Source: Massilia sp. W12 (GTDB taxonomy: Bacteria; Pseudomonadota; Gammaproteobacteria; Burkholderiales; Burkholderiaceae_D). Taken from it: 64,000 nucleotides of DNA. The notes beneath the pieces are model-generated. The model was given only the letters and a program-made list of their open reading frames with translations. It was not told where the DNA came from and ran no database searches. Positions 17,446 to 25,953 of this stretch are shown here, one piece after another. Positions within the stretch are counted from its first letter, which is position 1. Every line of letters starts with the position of its first letter. The stretch spans positions 2,108,001 through 2,172,000 of the forward strand of contig NZ_CP147776.1 in assembly GCF_037300705.1 (NCBI RefSeq). Reading direction: 5' to 3'. A program made the position numbers and the translations under genes.

Positions 17446-18240
17446 TCACACCGCCACCGGGGCCTTGATATGCGCATGGCTTTGGTAGTTTTCAATTGAA
17501 AAATCTTCAAAGCGGTAAGAAAACAAATCATCCGGGCGGCGCGCAATCTTCAATTGCGGCAGCGCCAGCGGTTCGCGCGTAAGTTGCAGCGCGGCTTGTT
17601 CCATATGATTGCTGTACAAATGGCAATCACCGCCAGTCCAGATGAATTCGCCCGCCTCCAGATCAGTCTGCTGCGCCACCATATGGGTCAGCAGGGCATA
17701 CGAAGCGATATTAAATGGCACGCCTAAGAAAATATCCGCGCTGCGCTGATACAGCTGGCAGGATAACTTGCCTTCGCATACATAAAACTGGAAGAAAGCA
17801 TGGCAGGGCGGCAGCTTCATGTGCTCAATTTCACCCACATTCCAAGCCGACACAATCAAACGGCGCGAATCCGGGTTATTGCGGATCTGCTGCACCACCT
17901 GGCTGATCTGATCGATATGACGGCCATCCGGCGTCGGCCAGCTGCGCCATTGATAGCCATACACCGGCCCCAGTTCGCCATTTTCATCGGCCCACTCATC
18001 CCAGATCGAGACCCCGTTTTCCTTCAGATAGACGATATTCGTCGAGCCGGATAAAAACCACAGCAATTCGTGAATGATGGAGCGCAGATGCAGTTTTTTA
18101 GTGGTCAGCAGGGGAAAACCCTGGCTTAAGTCAAACCGCATTTGATAGCCAAACACCGAGCGCGTGCCGGTGCCGGTGCGGTCGGTTTTGAGCTTGCCAT
18201 GTTCTGCAACATGGCGCATAAAGTCGAGATATTGGCGCAT
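17446..18240 (-). CDS. thyA: Thymidylate synthase
   Basis: Methylates dUMP to dTMP using methylene-tetrahydrofolate. From ATG 18240 the product is 264 residues, exactly the E. coli length. The catalytic Cys is C146 in [12 protein letters not shown], and the [18 protein letters not shown] segment and C-terminal PVAV are intact. An in-frame ATG at 18294 adds 18 unconserved residues. folA follows at 8 bases, coupling dTMP synthesis to folate recycling. Confidence 0.97.
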   Translation of the reverse strand: MRQYLDFMRHVAEHGKLKTDRTGTGTRSVFGYQMRFDLSQGFPLLTTKKLHLRSIIHELLWFLSGSTNIVYLKENGVSIWDEWADENGELGPVYGYQWRSWPTPDGRHIDQISQVVQQIRNNPDSRRLIVSAWNVGEIEHMKLPPCHAFFQFYVCEGKLSCQLYQRSADIFLGVPFNIASYALLTHMVAQQTDLEAGEFIWTGGDCHLYSNHMEQAALQLTREPLALPQLKIARRPDDLFSYRFEDFSIENYQSHAHIKAPVAV

Positions 18241-18498
18241 TGCGTAATCGGGCTGGCAAAAACACGCCATTTTACCTTGAATGCGGCCGTACACCCGGCC
18301 TGGCGCCGCCGATAGCCTGGCGATTGAACAAAGAAAGAATGCGGCATGGCCGGTTTTGCGGTCAATTTTCTCAAGTCGGCATGGCCACTGCGCAAATAGG
18401 GCTATTTCGCCGCGCCGCCAGCCGCGCTTGCTTGCGCTGCGCAGGCGCTAACAAAATCCGCAATCCTGCCGGCCGGGGTGGCTGGCCGGGCGTGGGGT

Positions 18499-19239
18499 TC
18501 AGGTCGTGCTCAATTCGGCCACAAAATCATAAGTGTCGCCACGGAAGAAAGATTGGCAAAATTCAACCGCGCGGCCATCGCGCAAAAAGCCTAAGCGCTC
18601 GACCAGCAGACCGGCATCGCCTTCTTTGGCTTGCAAGAGTTTGGCCTGTTCCGCATTCAATAACAGTGCGCTCAAACGCTGCAGCGCGCGCACCGGGCGG
18701 TTGCCGGCTTTTTCCAGCGCCTCATACATGGAGTCATGCACCATCTCCAGCGAGGGCAGGCATTCTGCGGAAATGGTGGCGTACTCCAGGCACATCGGCA
18801 TATCGTCGGCATAGCGGATGCGGTGGAAGCGGTACACCGGCGCGCCGGGCGACAGACGCAGGCGCAGCGCCTCATCCGGCGTCACCGTGCCCTCGACTTT
18901 CTTTAACCACTCGCTGTGCGGATTGCGCCCGCGTGAGCGCATATCTTCTGAAAAAGAAGTGAGCTTGGCGAAATTCTTTTCAATCCGGGTATTGATGAAA
19001 TTGCCCGAACCCGGACGGCGCACCAATAAACCTTCCGCCACCAGGCCGTCTATCGCTTTGCGCACCGTGATGCGCGAGACTTCCAGCTCACTGGCCAGTT
19101 GCCGCTCTGCCGGCAGCGCCTCGTCATGGCGCAAAATGCGCTTATCAATTGCTTCGCGCAAGGCATGCTGCAATTGCTGATATAGCGGCATGCTGCTGGT
19201 TTGATTCATTTGCCGCATGATTTGCACGAGGGAACTCAT
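18499..19239 (-). CDS. GntR/HutC family regulator, probably for GlcNAc/chitin genes
   Basis: This 246-residue repressor type has an N-terminal winged helix (PLYQQLQHALREAIDKRIL, then LPAERQLASELEVSRITVRK, the recognition helix). A UTRA ligand domain covers the C-terminal two thirds (GAPVYRFHRIRYADDMPMCL and GLLVERLGFLRDGRAVEFCQ). ATG 19239 has GGAG six bases before it. The gene is divergent from the TonB receptor, which is followed by a NagX-like protein. HutC-type regulators of that setting (NagR/NagQ/DasR) respond to amino-sugar phosphates. The control of the TonB receptor by this protein is inferred. Confidence 0.85.
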   Translation of the reverse strand: MSSLVQIMRQMNQTSSMPLYQQLQHALREAIDKRILRHDEALPAERQLASELEVSRITVRKAIDGLVAEGLLVRRPGSGNFINTRIEKNFAKLTSFSEDMRSRGRNPHSEWLKKVEGTVTPDEALRLRLSPGAPVYRFHRIRYADDMPMCLEYATISAECLPSLEMVHDSMYEALEKAGNRPVRALQRLSALLLNAEQAKLLQAKEGDAGLLVERLGFLRDGRAVEFCQSFFRGDTYDFVAELSTT

Positions 19240-19859
19240 ACCACTCTCCATCCTGGCGTATCGCCTGTTAGCTTGTTTTCATTCGGAAAAGCACGCTGGC
19301 TTTCCGTATACGTAATGATACCAAAAAAAATACCAGTGCCATTTTTTTGCTTGCTTTCCGGCACTTCTGCTGATTTTTCTTCAGATTTCATGCGCAATCG
19401 CATCGCATGCGCGCCCTTGCGCCGCCTCGTCCGGGGCCGCTGCGGGCGGGCAGGGCGGTGCGGCGGCATGCGCCGGCGCGGCTGTTATGAATCCGGAGTG
19501 CTTTGTCAAGGCTTGTTGCAGCAAACCAACGCATAACCACTTTTGTGGCAGTGGTTTGTAGTGGTCTTGTATTGGCATCTTTCTTTTGATGCATAAAATA
19601 TGCGTTTTTTAATTATCCTTTATACATTTTGCAAGCATTCATGCCAGAAACAGCATAGGGCAAGGGTAAAAATTGCAAGCGAACAAGGTTTTTTGTAAGA
19701 AATTGGTAGTCAGGTGGTATTGTTTAGGTGTATATTGGCGTTAGATTGGTTTTGTAGGTGGTTTTATCAACTTCACGCCAGCCAATACCAGCTGGCGCAG
19801 ATTGAGACCGTGCTTGCATACCGATGCAAGCCATGAGGTCTATTACCAAGGAGGAGTGC
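19240..19859. promoter_or_regulatory. Long divergent control region between gntR and the TonB receptor
   Basis: About 620 bases hold no gene. Two direct TGGTAT half-sites (read on the minus strand) lie 10 bases apart at 19318-19336, close to the regulator start. A TGGTCT-containing stretch lies at 19545-19575, and GGTGGTATTG (about 19711) and CCAATACCAG (about 19783) face each other before the receptor gene. TGGT-type half-sites are usual for HutC-family repressors, so these are candidate operators. A strong ribosome binding site AAGGAGGAG precedes ATG 19860. Confidence 0.4.
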
Positions 19860-22565
19860 ATGAAAAAGTTGTCGTCGCCTGTGCCTAACAGCCTTACGCC
19901 GATCGCACTGGCGGTGGGGGTGATGGTGTTCGCTGGCGCTATCAGCAGCGTAAAAGCTGAAGAAGCCAAGCCCCAGGAAGTGGTTATTACCGGTGTCCGC
20001 GCCGCCCTGCAAAAATCGCTCGCGCAAAAGCGCAATGCGGATGGGCTGGTGGAAGTCGTCACCGCTGAAGATATCGGCAAAATGCCGGATAAAAACGTGG
20101 CTGACGCGGTGCAACGTCTGCCTGGCGTGACGATCAGCGCGGCCTCCGCCGGCGAAGGCGGCTTTGATGAGAATGACCGCGTCTCCATGCGCGGCACCAA
20201 TCCCAGCCTGACCTTGACCATGATCAATGGTCATATGATCGCTTCCGGCGACTGGTTTGTGCTCAATCAGGTCGGCGATGTGGGCCGCAGCGTCTCGTAT
20301 TCCCTGCTGCCCTCTGAATTGGTCGGCTCTGTGATCGTCAACAAGAGTTCGCAAGCGGATCTGGTGGAAGGCGGCGTGGCCGGCACGGTCAACATTATCA
20401 CCCGCAAACCGCTGGACTTCAGCAAATCGCTGACGCTGGAAGGTTCGGTCGGCGCGGTGTACTCCGATTTGCCGAAAAAGACCGATCACCAGATTTCAGC
20501 CTTGTTGAACTGGAAAAATGAAGAGAAAACTTTCGGCATCATGCTGCAAGCCTTCTCTGAAAAACGCAGCCTGCGCCGCGACGGCCAGGAAATGCTGGGC
20601 TATGAAAAAATCGCCGCCGGCAGCAAGATCGCGCTGTCCAACCCGGATCTGGCCGGCGTCGCTTTCCCGAGCGCAATCGGCTCCGCACTGTTTGAGCAGA
20701 CCCGTCACCGCAAAGGCGGCTTGATCGATCTGCAATTCAAACCGAACAAAGATTTGACCCTGGATTTCAGCGCCTTCCGTTCCGACATGGAAGCGACCAA
20801 CTACAACCGCAACTACCTGGTGTGGATCAGCAAGGTCTTGAACAAGGGCGCCGGACAGGCCCCGGACCCTGGCTACACCGTGCGTAACGGCACCCTGGTC
20901 AGCGCCAAGTTCTCGCCGGTGGCCGGCAATCAATATGTGGTGGTGGATCAAATCTACCGTCCGGGCGCCAGCTCCTACACCTCGTTCTATAACTTTGACG
21001 CCAAGTTCCGCGCCAATGACGCCCTGACCTTCACCTCGAAACTGGGTTACACCAAGGGCGGCGGCGAAACCCCGTCGCAAGCCGTGTACGAAGGCGATGT
21101 GTTCAACACCGGCGCTTCCTACACCCTGCGCGGCATGAGCGGTGCAGCGGATGCGGCACTGTTAGCCGGCGACGCATCCAAATTCACCGGCTCCAAACTG
21201 GACTGGATCTTCGGCGCCAGCCCGTCCCGCACCAAGGATGAGGAATCGTGGGCGCAATTGGATGGCGAATATAAAATCGCTTCCGGCGTCTTCACCAATG
21301 TCAAATTCGGCGCACGCTTTGCTGAGCATAAGCGCTCCTCCGAACTGGTCTCGCAAGGCCCGTTGTGGTCGGCTGACCCGTTTGCCGACGCCAATGCGCC
21401 GGCCTGGAATGGCCAGACCTATCCGTCTGACTTTGCCTCCGGCCTGGGCGGCAACTTCCCGCGCAATGTGTGGCAGCTGGATAAGAATGTGCTGGAAGCC
21501 TGGGGTAATAAATTCTCCAACCGTGACCCGGTCACACGCCGCAATTGGACTGGCGAATTCTCGATGAAAGAGAAGAATACCGCCGCCTACATCATGACCG
21601 GTCTGGAAGGCGACAAATGGACGGGTAATATCGGCCTGCGCCTGGTGCAAACCAAGGAAAGCGTGCTGACCAATGTGGCGATTCCGGGTTCGGTGTGTGA
21701 AGCGCTGAAACCGTGCTCGGTGCCGGGCGCGATCACGACTTCCGCTTTTGGTTCTTACTACCAGAAGGAAATCAACAACACCTATAACGATGTGTTGCCA
21801 AGCGCCAGCTTCCGTATCGACCTGAACAAGGAAACCGTGTTGCGTCTGGCGGCCTCGCGCACCCTGACCCGTCCTGACTTCTCGGCCCTGGGCGGCTCGG
21901 TCTCGCTGGATGACACCAACAAGACCGGCAGCGGCGGCAATCCGAACTTGAAGCCGGTGGTCTCGAACAACTTCGACGCCACAGTGGAATGGTATTTCGC
22001 ACCCAAGTCCATGGTTTCCGCCGGCGTGTTCTACATGGATCTGACCAGCTATATCAGCTATGGCGTGCAGAACATGGTGTTCAAGAACATCAAGACCAAC
22101 AAAGACGAAACCTATGCGGTGACTTCGCCGGTCAACAGCAGCGGCAAAGTCAAGGGCTTGGAGCTGGCGTATCAACAACCGTTTGCGAATGGGTTTGGCG
22201 TGTTGGCCAACTACACCTTCGCCGATGGCAAAGAGAAGGGCGGCGGCGACCTGGTCGGCACTTCGCGCAATACCTATAACCTGACCGGTTATTACGAGAA
22301 CGACAAGTTCAATGCGCGTCTGGCCTACACCTACCGTTCCAGCTTCTTCAATGGCTTGAACCGCAGCTCGGCGGCTTATCAGGATTCGATCGGCGTCTTG
22401 GCCGCGTCCCTGGGTTATAAGATCAATGACAATCTGTCTGTCTCGTTTGACGCATTGAATCTGAATAACCCGACGCTGAAATACTACGTCGATAATCCAG
22501 ACCGTCCGAATGCTTTCTATCGCAATGGACGTCAGTACTATCTGAGCCTGCGCGGCAAGATGTAA
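19860..22565 (+). CDS. TonB-dependent receptor, probable chitooligosaccharide uptake
   Basis: This 901-residue outer-membrane protein starts MKKLSSPVPNSLTPIALAVG with a Sec signal and a TonB box (EVVITG, about residue 42). The plug domain follows (KNVADAVQRLPGVTI, MRGTNPSLTLTMING, GGVAGTVNIITRKPL), then a 22-strand barrel ending in Met after QYYLSLRGKM. The aromatic end is slightly unusual, the penultimate strand being YYLSL. It has the general form of the TonB-Xanthomonas/Caulobacter subfamily used for oligosaccharides. Start ATG 19860 has AAGGAGGAG. The neighbours, a HutC-type regulator and a NagX-like protein, point to GlcNAc or chitin oligomers; the substrate is inferred from context only. 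Confidence 0.93.
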   Translation: MKKLSSPVPNSLTPIALAVGVMVFAGAISSVKAEEAKPQEVVITGVRAALQKSLAQKRNADGLVEVVTAEDIGKMPDKNVADAVQRLPGVTISAASAGEGGFDENDRVSMRGTNPSLTLTMINGHMIASGDWFVLNQVGDVGRSVSYSLLPSELVGSVIVNKSSQADLVEGGVAGTVNIITRKPLDFSKSLTLEGSVGAVYSDLPKKTDHQISALLNWKNEEKTFGIMLQAFSEKRSLRRDGQEMLGYEKIAAGSKIALSNPDLAGVAFPSAIGSALFEQTRHRKGGLIDLQFKPNKDLTLDFSAFRSDMEATNYNRNYLVWISKVLNKGAGQAPDPGYTVRNGTLVSAKFSPVAGNQYVVVDQIYRPGASSYTSFYNFDAKFRANDALTFTSKLGYTKGGGETPSQAVYEGDVFNTGASYTLRGMSGAADAALLAGDASKFTGSKLDWIFGASPSRTKDEESWAQLDGEYKIASGVFTNVKFGARFAEHKRSSELVSQGPLWSADPFADANAPAWNGQTYPSDFASGLGGNFPRNVWQLDKNVLEAWGNKFSNRDPVTRRNWTGEFSMKEKNTAAYIMTGLEGDKWTGNIGLRLVQTKESVLTNVAIPGSVCEALKPCSVPGAITTSAFGSYYQKEINNTYNDVLPSASFRIDLNKETVLRLAASRTLTRPDFSALGGSVSLDDTNKTGSGGNPNLKPVVSNNFDATVEWYFAPKSMVSAGVFYMDLTSYISYGVQNMVFKNIKTNKDETYAVTSPVNSSGKVKGLELAYQQPFANGFGVLANYTFADGKEKGGGDLVGTSRNTYNLTGYYENDKFNARLAYTYRSSFFNGLNRSSAAYQDSIGVLAASLGYKINDNLSVSFDALNLNNPTLKYYVDNPDRPNAFYRNGRQYYLSLRGKM

Positions 22566-22577
22566 GGCAAGCATGGC

Positions 22578-22606
22578 CCGCAAGCCGCCCGCAAGGCGGC
22601 TTGCGG
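22578..22606 (+). terminator. Strong hairpin after the TonB receptor gene
   Basis: CCGCAAGCCGCC (22578-22589) pairs perfectly with GGCGGCTTGCGG (22595-22606), a 12 bp stem with a 5-base loop. It lies 13 bases after the stop. There is no T run, so it may terminate weakly or stabilise the receptor mRNA 3' end, reducing expression of the following membrane protein. Confidence 0.5.
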
Positions 22607-22759
22607 CTGCAAAGCCGGCCCGCTGTGGATGGATCACGGCGGCCCCGCTTTGCACATGTGCAAACATCGGGCAGTGGGGACTGTCTGATGCGCTTTTCCA
22701 GGGGTGTAGTTCGGCAAGGTTTGCTTACGCAGCCTTGCCTTTTTTTTGGTGGAGGCAGT

Positions 22760-23890
22760 ATGCAAGGGGAGCGCAATCTGGCGCTGGATGTGCTGCGCGG
22801 CTTAACCGTGGCCTGCATGATCGTGGTGAATACGCCGGGTTCCTGGTCGCATGTGTATGCGCCGCTGTTGCACGCCGACTGGCATGGCTTTAGCCCGACC
22901 GATCTGGTGTTTCCCGCATTTGTGTTTGTGCTGGGCAATGCCCTGGCCTTGAGCTGGGGCCGCTTGCAAGCCCTGGCCCCGGCCGTATTTTGGCGCAAAA
23001 CCCTGCGTCGCAGTCTCTTGCTGTTCACCCTGGGCGTGGTATTGCACTGGATACCGTTTTACCGCTTCGGGCCGGATGGCGCAATGGTCTGGATCGGTCT
23101 GGAGCGGGTGCGCCTGCCCGGCGTCTTGCAAAGAATCGCCCTCTGTTATTTGCTCTGCAGCGCAGCCCTGTATCTGCTGGGTTGGCGCCGCAGCCTGCTG
23201 TTGGCCGGCGCGGGCCTGGCGGCGCACAGCGCGCTGCTGTTGACTTGGGGCGATATGAGCTTGCAACACAATCCGGCGCGCGCACTCGATCTGTGGTTGC
23301 TCGGCCCGCAGCATCTGTATCAGGGCGAAGGCTTGCCCTTTGACCCGGAAGGCTTGTTGGGCGTGCTCTCCAGTTGCACCAATCTCTTAGCCGGCTTTTA
23401 CGCCGGGCAAATCCTGGCCGGCGGGCCAGGCGGCGCACGCAAATTGTGGATTGCGGTCTTGGGACTGACCCTGGCCGGCCTGCTGATCGCCCCCTGGCTG
23501 CCGTTGAATAAAAAATTATGGAGCGCCAGCTACGCCTTGTTCAGCAGCGGCTTATGCTGCGCACTGTTGGCGGCCTTGCACGGCATGCTTGGCCGCCCCC
23601 AAGCACAAGCCCAAGCACAAGCCCACAGTTTGCCGATGCGCGCCTGTCTCGCCCTGGGGCGCAATGCCTTGGCCATGTATGTGCTGGGAGAAGCCCTGGT
23701 AATCTTGCTGATCAGCTTCAAGATAAACGGCCAAGTGGCATACGATTATCTGTTTGCCGCAGTGTATGCGCCGCTGTTCGGCGCGCTGGATATGCGCTTT
23801 GCTTCGCTGATGTACGCCTTCAGCGCACTCGGCCTGTGTGTGCTGAGCGCGCATTTTTTAGCCCGGCGCGGCTGGTATTTACGGCTGTAG
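22760..23890 (+). CDS. nagX: NagX-like membrane protein (DUF5009/HGSNAT-like)
   Basis: This 376-residue inner-membrane protein has about ten helices. It carries the family's N-terminal motif around residues 6-25 (NLALDVLRGLTVACMIVVNT) and the following HADWHGFSPTDLVFPAFVFV, shared with heparan-alpha-glucosaminide N-acetyltransferases. In Shewanella and Xanthomonas, NagX proteins sit in N-acetylglucosamine operons and are thought to transport or modify GlcNAc. ATG 22760 follows GGAGG; upstream in-frame starts are spurious. A short (QA)n repeat is encoded at about 23600-23622 (PQAQAQAQAH), a low-complexity loop. It lies about 190 bases after the TonB receptor. Confidence 0.87.
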   Translation: MQGERNLALDVLRGLTVACMIVVNTPGSWSHVYAPLLHADWHGFSPTDLVFPAFVFVLGNALALSWGRLQALAPAVFWRKTLRRSLLLFTLGVVLHWIPFYRFGPDGAMVWIGLERVRLPGVLQRIALCYLLCSAALYLLGWRRSLLLAGAGLAAHSALLLTWGDMSLQHNPARALDLWLLGPQHLYQGEGLPFDPEGLLGVLSSCTNLLAGFYAGQILAGGPGGARKLWIAVLGLTLAGLLIAPWLPLNKKLWSASYALFSSGLCCALLAALHGMLGRPQAQAQAQAHSLPMRACLALGRNALAMYVLGEALVILLISFKINGQVAYDYLFAAVYAPLFGALDMRFASLMYAFSALGLCVLSAHFLARRGWYLRL

Positions 23891-23940
23891 TCTGCCGGCG
23901 CAGGCCTAAGTTCGCCGGCGCCGACAGCATCAAACGCGCC

Positions 23941-24360
23941 TCAAGCCAGCTTAATTTGCACCGGAATATTGCCGCGTGTGGCGTTGGAGTAGGGGCAAAC
24001 CTGGTGCGCGGTGTCGATCAATTGCTGCGCCACAGCCGCATCCACGCCCGGCAGGCTGACCGTCAAGCTGGCGCTCAACGCAAAACCGCCCTGACCATTC
24101 GGGCCAATCCCCACTTCCGCATGCACCGCCGCCGTATCCGGCACAGCGATTTTCTGCTTGCCGGCCACCAGTTTCAGCGCCGACAAAAAGCAGGAAGCGT
24201 AACCGGCAGCGAATAATTGTTCAGGATTCGTGCCATTCCCGCCCGGGCCGCCCAGCGCTTTGGGCGTGGACAAATCCACATTCAACAGACCGTCATCGCT
24301 TTGCGCATGACCCACGCGGCCACCGGTGACATTCGCTTGTGCGGTATACAGAGCTTGCAT
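23941..24360 (-). CDS. ohr: Organic hydroperoxide resistance protein (Ohr)
   Basis: This 139-residue OsmC/Ohr-family thiol peroxidase reduces fatty-acid and other organic hydroperoxides. Both reactive cysteines are present: the peroxidatic Cys in FAAGYASCFLSAL and the resolving Cys in HQVCPYSNATRGN. The Ohr subfamily N-terminus (MQALYTAQANVTGGRVGHAQ) is recognisable. The upstream region has an OhrR-type palindrome, but the ohrR gene is not adjacent. Confidence 0.95.
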   Translation of the reverse strand: MQALYTAQANVTGGRVGHAQSDDGLLNVDLSTPKALGGPGGNGTNPEQLFAAGYASCFLSALKLVAGKQKIAVPDTAAVHAEVGIGPNGQGGFALSASLTVSLPGVDAAVAQQLIDTAHQVCPYSNATRGNIPVQIKLA

Positions 24361-24416
24361 GATGTGTTCCTTTTCAAAGAGAAGCAGCAGGGGCTGCGAT
24401 GGATAGAATAATAGCG

Positions 24417-24431
24417 CACAATTAAATTGTG
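24417..24431. promoter_or_regulatory. OhrR-type operator upstream of ohr
   Basis: CACAATTAAATTGTG is a perfect 15-base palindrome, 57 bases before the ohr start. It fits the AT-rich inverted repeat (TACAATT-AATTGTA type) bound by OhrR, the MarR-family peroxide sensor. A second, weaker half (GCAATTTAAATT) follows at 24433-24444, consistent with two adjacent sites. The match is to a known motif class; binding is inferred. Confidence 0.7.
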
Positions 24432-24538
24432 TGCAATTTAAATTTAACTATCGCAACGATAGCCAAAACCTGGCATGCCGTGCCGGATTGCAGGCTGCGC
24501 CAGTGCGGCAGGTATTTATATGAGCTGATGCAGAGGGA

Positions 24539-25003
24539 TTAAAAATAGGCTTGCAAAATTTCCTGCGTCCAGGCCGGCTGGCGCACTGCGCCGCGCGCCA
24601 TGAATTCGGCAAAATACGGCTTGATATCCAATACCGGCGTCTGATTGATCGCATCCAGTCCGCGCACGGTCAAGACCAGTCCCTGCCGCTGGAGTAACTC
24701 GCAGCGTGACAGGCCTAAGCGGTTTGGCCGGGCTTTCGGGCGCTGCGCAAAAATACCGACTTTGGGCAAGTGCGTCAGATTGCGCGGATGGCGTGCGCCG
24801 GCGGGAATGCTCTCCGGCGCGACCTGGTGCATAAAATAAATCACTTCCAGATGGGAAAATTCCTCAATGCCAGCCAAGGCTTCTTGCGTGAACTGCTGCG
24901 CGTCGAGTGTCAGGGTGGAAATCACGGCGCCCCAGTGGTCGTCTTGCGGGTGCTCGATAGCATTTTGAATGATGCCGATGGGCTGTAAAGTAATGGTTTG
25001 CAT
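24539..25003 (-). CDS. trmO: tRNA (t6A37)-N6-methyltransferase TrmO
   Basis: This 154-residue TsaA/TrmO-fold enzyme methylates threonylcarbamoyladenosine at position 37 of tRNA-Thr. Family signatures are seen in order: IGIIQNAIEHP, GIEEFSHLEVIYFMHQ, GARHPRNL, KVGIFAQRPKARPNRLGLS and VRGLDAINQTPVLDIKPY. It lacks the extra C-terminal domain of E. coli TrmO and is a short, single-domain form common in many bacteria. ATG 25003 is used; a longer frame (to 25177) overlaps the tRNA gene and is spurious. Confidence 0.9.
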   Translation of the reverse strand: MQTITLQPIGIIQNAIEHPQDDHWGAVISTLTLDAQQFTQEALAGIEEFSHLEVIYFMHQVAPESIPAGARHPRNLTHLPKVGIFAQRPKARPNRLGLSRCELLQRQGLVLTVRGLDAINQTPVLDIKPYFAEFMARGAVRQPAWTQEILQAYF

Positions 25004-25098
25004 ATGGATTTTGCAAGGTGTGCGGAAGAGAAATGATAAGCGTATTTTATAAATTGCGCAGAATCTGCCGCTTGTATTGCTGTTCAGCCCGCACATGC

Positions 25099-25127
25099 GA
25101 AACAGCCCGCACAAGGCGGGCTGTTTC
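25099..25127 (-). terminator. Terminator downstream of tRNA-Ala
   Basis: GAAACAGCCCGC (25099-25110) pairs with GCGGGCTGTTTC (25116-25127), a perfect 12 bp stem with a 5-base loop, ending TTTC on the minus strand. It lies 12 bases past the tRNA 3' end. Confidence 0.75.
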
Positions 25128-25138
25128 AGGAAAACGGG

Positions 25139-25214
25139 TGGTGGAGAGAAGGAGGATCGAACTCCCGACCTCTGCATTGCGAACGCAGCGCTCTCCCAGC
25201 TGAGCTATCTCCCC
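25139..25214 (-). tRNA. tRNA-Ala(CGC)
   Basis: A 76-nucleotide cloverleaf on the minus strand. The acceptor arms GGGGAGA and TCTCTCC pair with a G3-T70 wobble, the alanine identity element. The discriminator is A and CCA is encoded. The anticodon loop is TTCGCAA, giving anticodon CGC (codon GCG). D-loop (AGCTGGGAGAGC) and T-arm (GGGAGTTCGATCCTCC) are canonical. Confidence 0.95.
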
Positions 25215-25334
25215 ACGGGCAGGGAAATTTTATTTGCTTCGCGCCAGCGTTGCAAGTGCATTCGCCGCATTGCGCGCTAAAATAGAAGTTTGCGGCGCGA
25301 CAATATCGCCGCATACACCGGGAACCGTGAAGAC

Positions 25335-25565
25335 ATGATCTCCGAATTTCAGTTACTTACGCAAAAAATCGGGAAATTGGCTGCATTAGCGCAGCGCCTG
25401 CGCTCAGAGAACGCACAATTGCGTCTTGAGGTGGCGCAATTGCGCAGCCAAAACCAGGAGCAGGCCCAGCGCATGCAGCAGGCGCAGGAAAGAGTGATGC
25501 AATTAATCGATAAATTGCCCCCGCCGCCGCCATTGGATCAACCCGCAGAGGAGGAGTGCGCATGA
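25335..25565 (+). CDS. Small coiled-coil protein upstream of zapA (ZapB/DUF904-like)
   Basis: This 76-residue protein is almost entirely a heptad-patterned coiled coil (KIGKLAALAQRLRSENAQLR, then repeated Gln/Leu/Glu), ending in a Pro run and an acidic tail. Its stop overlaps the zapA start by ATGA, so the two are translationally coupled. Small coiled-coil proteins in this slot before zapA are regarded as ZapB-like divisome partners in beta- and gammaproteobacteria. I chose ATG 25335 for homologous-looking MISEFQLLTQ; upstream residues fall in the tRNA-proximal region. Confidence 0.82.
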   Translation: MISEFQLLTQKIGKLAALAQRLRSENAQLRLEVAQLRSQNQEQAQRMQQAQERVMQLIDKLPPPPPLDQPAEEECA

Positions 25566-25873
25566 GCGAACTGAACGTTACGATCCAGGGCCAGGCTTAT
25601 AAGCTGTCCTGCCGCATCGGTGAAGAAAAAATGCTGCATGACGCCGTGAGTTATCTCAACAGCAAGCTCAACACCATCCGCGATGGCGGCAAAGTGCGCG
25701 GCAATGACCGTATCGCCGTGATGGCGGCGATTTCCATTGCCGCTGAATTACTCGCCATGAAATCCCCGCAAGGCCCGTTTTCCGATATGACCATGGCCGA
25801 AGTCAAGCAGCAGATGGAGGAAATGCATGCGGTGCTGGATCAGGCCTTGACGCCACAGGAAGATTTATTCTGA
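25562..25873 (+). CDS. zapA: Cell division protein ZapA
   Basis: This 103-residue FtsZ-ring bundling protein has the ZapA pattern: N-terminal beta-strand region with LNVTIQGQAYKLSCRIGEEK, then LHDAVSYLNSKLNTIRDGGK, GNDRIAVMAAISIAAELLAM and a C-terminal coiled coil. ATG 25562 has GAGGAG at correct spacing and overlaps the previous stop. The 6S RNA gene follows directly, the conserved zapA-ssrS order. Confidence 0.95.
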   Translation: MSELNVTIQGQAYKLSCRIGEEKMLHDAVSYLNSKLNTIRDGGKVRGNDRIAVMAAISIAAELLAMKSPQGPFSDMTMAEVKQQMEEMHAVLDQALTPQEDLF

Positions 25874-25919
25874 GGCAAAGTCCCGAGCGGGTGAATTGCC
25901 ATGCAGCAATCCGGATGAT

Positions 25920-25947
25920 TTGACAAAGATAGCGAATCGGGTATCAT
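25920..25947 (+). promoter_or_regulatory. Strong sigma-70 promoter of 6S RNA
   Basis: TTGACA (25920-25925, perfect -35), a 16-base spacer, and TATCAT (25942-25947, -10). The start point should fall at about 25953-25955, matching the 5' end deduced from the 6S RNA closing stem. Confidence 0.85.
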
Positions 25948-25953
25948 GGTTCC

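Noticed and set aside
21162-22667. 501-codon minus-strand frame opposite the TonB receptor
   Set aside because: Antisense artefact; the sense strand encodes an obvious plug and barrel.
23600-23622. Short CAAGC(C/A) tandem repeat as a possible CRISPR or phase-variable tract
   Set aside because: Only four short units inside nagX coding a Gln-Ala loop; no spacers, too short for a CRISPR array.
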